A program made the translations under genes and the position numbers. The notes below the pieces were generated by a model, which saw only the letters and a program-made list of their open reading frames with translations, did not search any database and was not told where the DNA came from. From Desulfobacterales bacterium (GTDB lineage: Bacteria > Desulfobacterota > Desulfobacteria > Desulfobacterales > JAFDCJ01), in the NCBI GenBank assembly GCA_020345785.1, contig CP070771.1:1456328-1462247 (forward strand): a DNA stretch of 5,920 nucleotides, given 5' to 3'. Shown piece by piece: positions 5,237 through 5,920 of the stretch (its first letter is position 1; the number at the start of each line of letters is the position of its first letter).

Positions 5237-5339
5237 ACCCCCATTACCGGCTGTTCGATAACTCTTTCTTCCTCTTACGTTGAGATGGGATTGATGGGAC
5301 GCTGATAAAATAAGTCTATGAGTGCACATTTATTTGATC

Positions 5340-5376
5340 ATCCCCAACCCAACCCATCCTGTCGAGGGGAAGGGAT
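5340..5376. repeat. Degenerate GC-rich inverted repeat (ATCCC...GGGAT)
   Basis: ATCCC (5340-5344) pairs with GGGAT (5372-5376), with CCCC and GGGG tracts nearby. Translated in one frame it gives HPQPNPSCRGEGI, which recalls spurious PHPNPLPxGEG peptides often annotated from a dispersed CCCCAACCC hairpin repeat. This looks like a decayed copy. Confidence 0.35.
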
Positions 5377-5428
5377 TAGCGGAAATTGAGAGGTTAAGGG
5401 ACAGGCTGCATGACCCCTTTAAGAACCG

Positions 5429-5491
5429 TTTGGAATTTGAATTATTGGGATTTGGATTTTATTTGAGATTTGGGTATTGGGATTTGGGATT
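5429..5491. repeat. Heptad array B, nine units, inverted relative to array A
   Basis: The plus strand reads TTTGGAA, TTTGAAT, TATTGGG, ATTTGGA, TTTTATT, TGAGATT, TGGGTAT, TGGGATT, TGGGATT. Its reverse complement starts with four units ending in CA (AATCCCA twice, ATACCCA, AATCTCA), then changes character at unit five, as array A does. Both arrays are 63 bp long. Confidence 0.8.
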
Positions 5492-5589
5492 TAAATAAAT
5501 TTATACCGCTGATACAAGAATGGTATCTTAAATCTGGCTATCAGAACAATTTTTCAATGACTGAGTTCAGGTAAAAATAGATTTATTTA

Positions 5590-5920
5590 TCAGGCTGGTT
5601 TCAACAATTGATACAGCCAGCTGCTGTGCAGGCCGATGGCCTCTTCCGGACACAACTCATGGCAGCAATAGCAGCGGATGCATTTGTCGTCATCGATGTA
5701 CGCTTTTTCTTTGACAAAGCTGACGGCTTCCATCGGGCAGCCTTCTATGCAGGTGCCGCAGGCGATGCAGCGCTCCCAGACAACCTTGGGCCTGGCCGAG
5801 TAGGCATTTTTGAAATAAGGCTGTAAAAGCCGCTGATGCCAGGGCATCGGGTCCAGTCCAAAGTCACCGGGTGCCACCTGGGGCGGTCTGAAGTCCGGTA
5901 CTTTCACCTCGCCCAGCTCG
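5590..5920 (-). CDS. C-terminal part of a DUF362-like protein with a 2x[4Fe-4S] ferredoxin domain, cut by window edge
   Basis: The frame is open to the right edge, leaving 109 residues and the TGA stop (5592-5590). A GTG at 5907 could act as a start, but the frame continues upstream of it (ELGE) and no ribosome binding site is needed if this is a C-terminus. Two ferredoxin cysteine motifs are visible: CIACGTCIEGCP and CIRCYCCHELCP, each with four ligands spaced CxxCxxCxxxCP. The second, with its extra cysteine and the xxLCPEEAI ending, and the short tail afterwards, are typical of the C-terminus of DUF362 proteins, whose function is not firmly established. Electron transfer or a metal-cofactor role in the cytoplasm is the family-level expectation. 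A stand-alone ferredoxin is the alternative. It converges on meaB, so the two are not in one operon. Confidence 0.7.
   Translation of the reverse strand, partial: ELGEVKVPDFRPPQVAPGDFGLDPMPWHQRLLQPYFKNAYSARPKVVWERCIACGTCIEGCPMEAVSFVKEKAYIDDDKCIRCYCCHELCPEEAIGLHSSWLYQLLKPA

Larger units (their letters stand above)
5115..5589. other. Convergent intergenic region between meaB and the ferredoxin-domain gene (475 bp)
   Basis: There is no supported gene on either strand. It holds two inverted 63-bp heptad arrays (5174-5236 and 5429-5491) separated by 192 bases. Between them is a small GC-rich inverted repeat (5340-5376). No classical hairpin with a U-tract was found for either converging gene. A weak stem near 5500-5530 (GATAC/GTATC) has no T-run. 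Confidence 0.6.

Noticed and set aside
5111..5329. A 72-codon minus-strand open frame downstream of meaB
   Set aside because: It runs through the heptad array, overlaps the meaB end, has no family resemblance and lacks a convincing ribosome binding site.
5174..5491. Heptad arrays considered as a CRISPR array
   Set aside because: Units are contiguous 7-mers with no unique spacers and no cas genes nearby.

Overview
The window looks like chromosomal DNA of a strictly anaerobic, aromatic-degrading member of the Desulfobacterota (Desulfobacterales-like sulfate reducers or relatives). The main reason is an unmistakable bamA, the ring-opening hydrolase of the anaerobic benzoyl-CoA pathway. It is accompanied by acyl-CoA/beta-oxidation-type genes, a MeaB GTPase and a ferredoxin-tailed protein. 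The taxon is an inference from gene content and intergenic style; there is no rRNA or other phylogenetic marker.

Layout. On the minus strand, read right to left from 2885, lie bamA (2885-1752), a short-chain dehydrogenase/reductase (1571-822) and the first 172 codons of a thiolase (517 to beyond the left edge). All three have good ribosome binding sites and the same orientation. They could act in sequence: BamA opens the ring to 3-hydroxypimeloyl-CoA, an SDR could oxidise it to the 3-oxo compound, and a thiolase could cleave that to glutaryl-CoA and acetyl-CoA. The last two assignments are inference. Divergent from bamA on the plus strand lie an AcuA-type GNAT acetyltransferase (3195-3842) and, after a 321-bp gap, meaB (4164-5114), the chaperone GTPase of B12-dependent acyl-CoA mutases. 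No mutase is in view. At the right edge, convergent with meaB, is the C-terminus of a minus-strand protein ending in a two-cluster ferredoxin domain, most like DUF362 proteins.

Regulation. The 309-bp region between bamA and the acetyltransferase holds the most interesting non-coding signal. The same 14-bp sequence, GGCGGATTAATTAG, occurs once in front of each of the two divergent predicted promoters, in the same orientation relative to each. In both cases it is followed by CTTGAC, but the bamA side has seven extra T's in between. A perfect 14-bp palindrome covers the predicted -10 region of bamA. This suggests that ring cleavage and protein acetylation are co-regulated.

Intergenic repeats. 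Almost every gap carries short-period repeats. There are 7-bp-period arrays at 578-598, 696-723, 794-821, 1717-1751, 5174-5236 and 5429-5491, and an 8-bp-period array at 1592-1647. Two of them end on the base next to the stop codons of the SDR and bamA. The last two form an inverted pair of nine heptads each. A 110-bp nested inverted repeat lies upstream of meaB. No CRISPR array, tRNA, rRNA, transposase or phage gene was seen. I see no wholly new gene system; the unusual content is regulatory and repeat architecture around a known catabolic gene.
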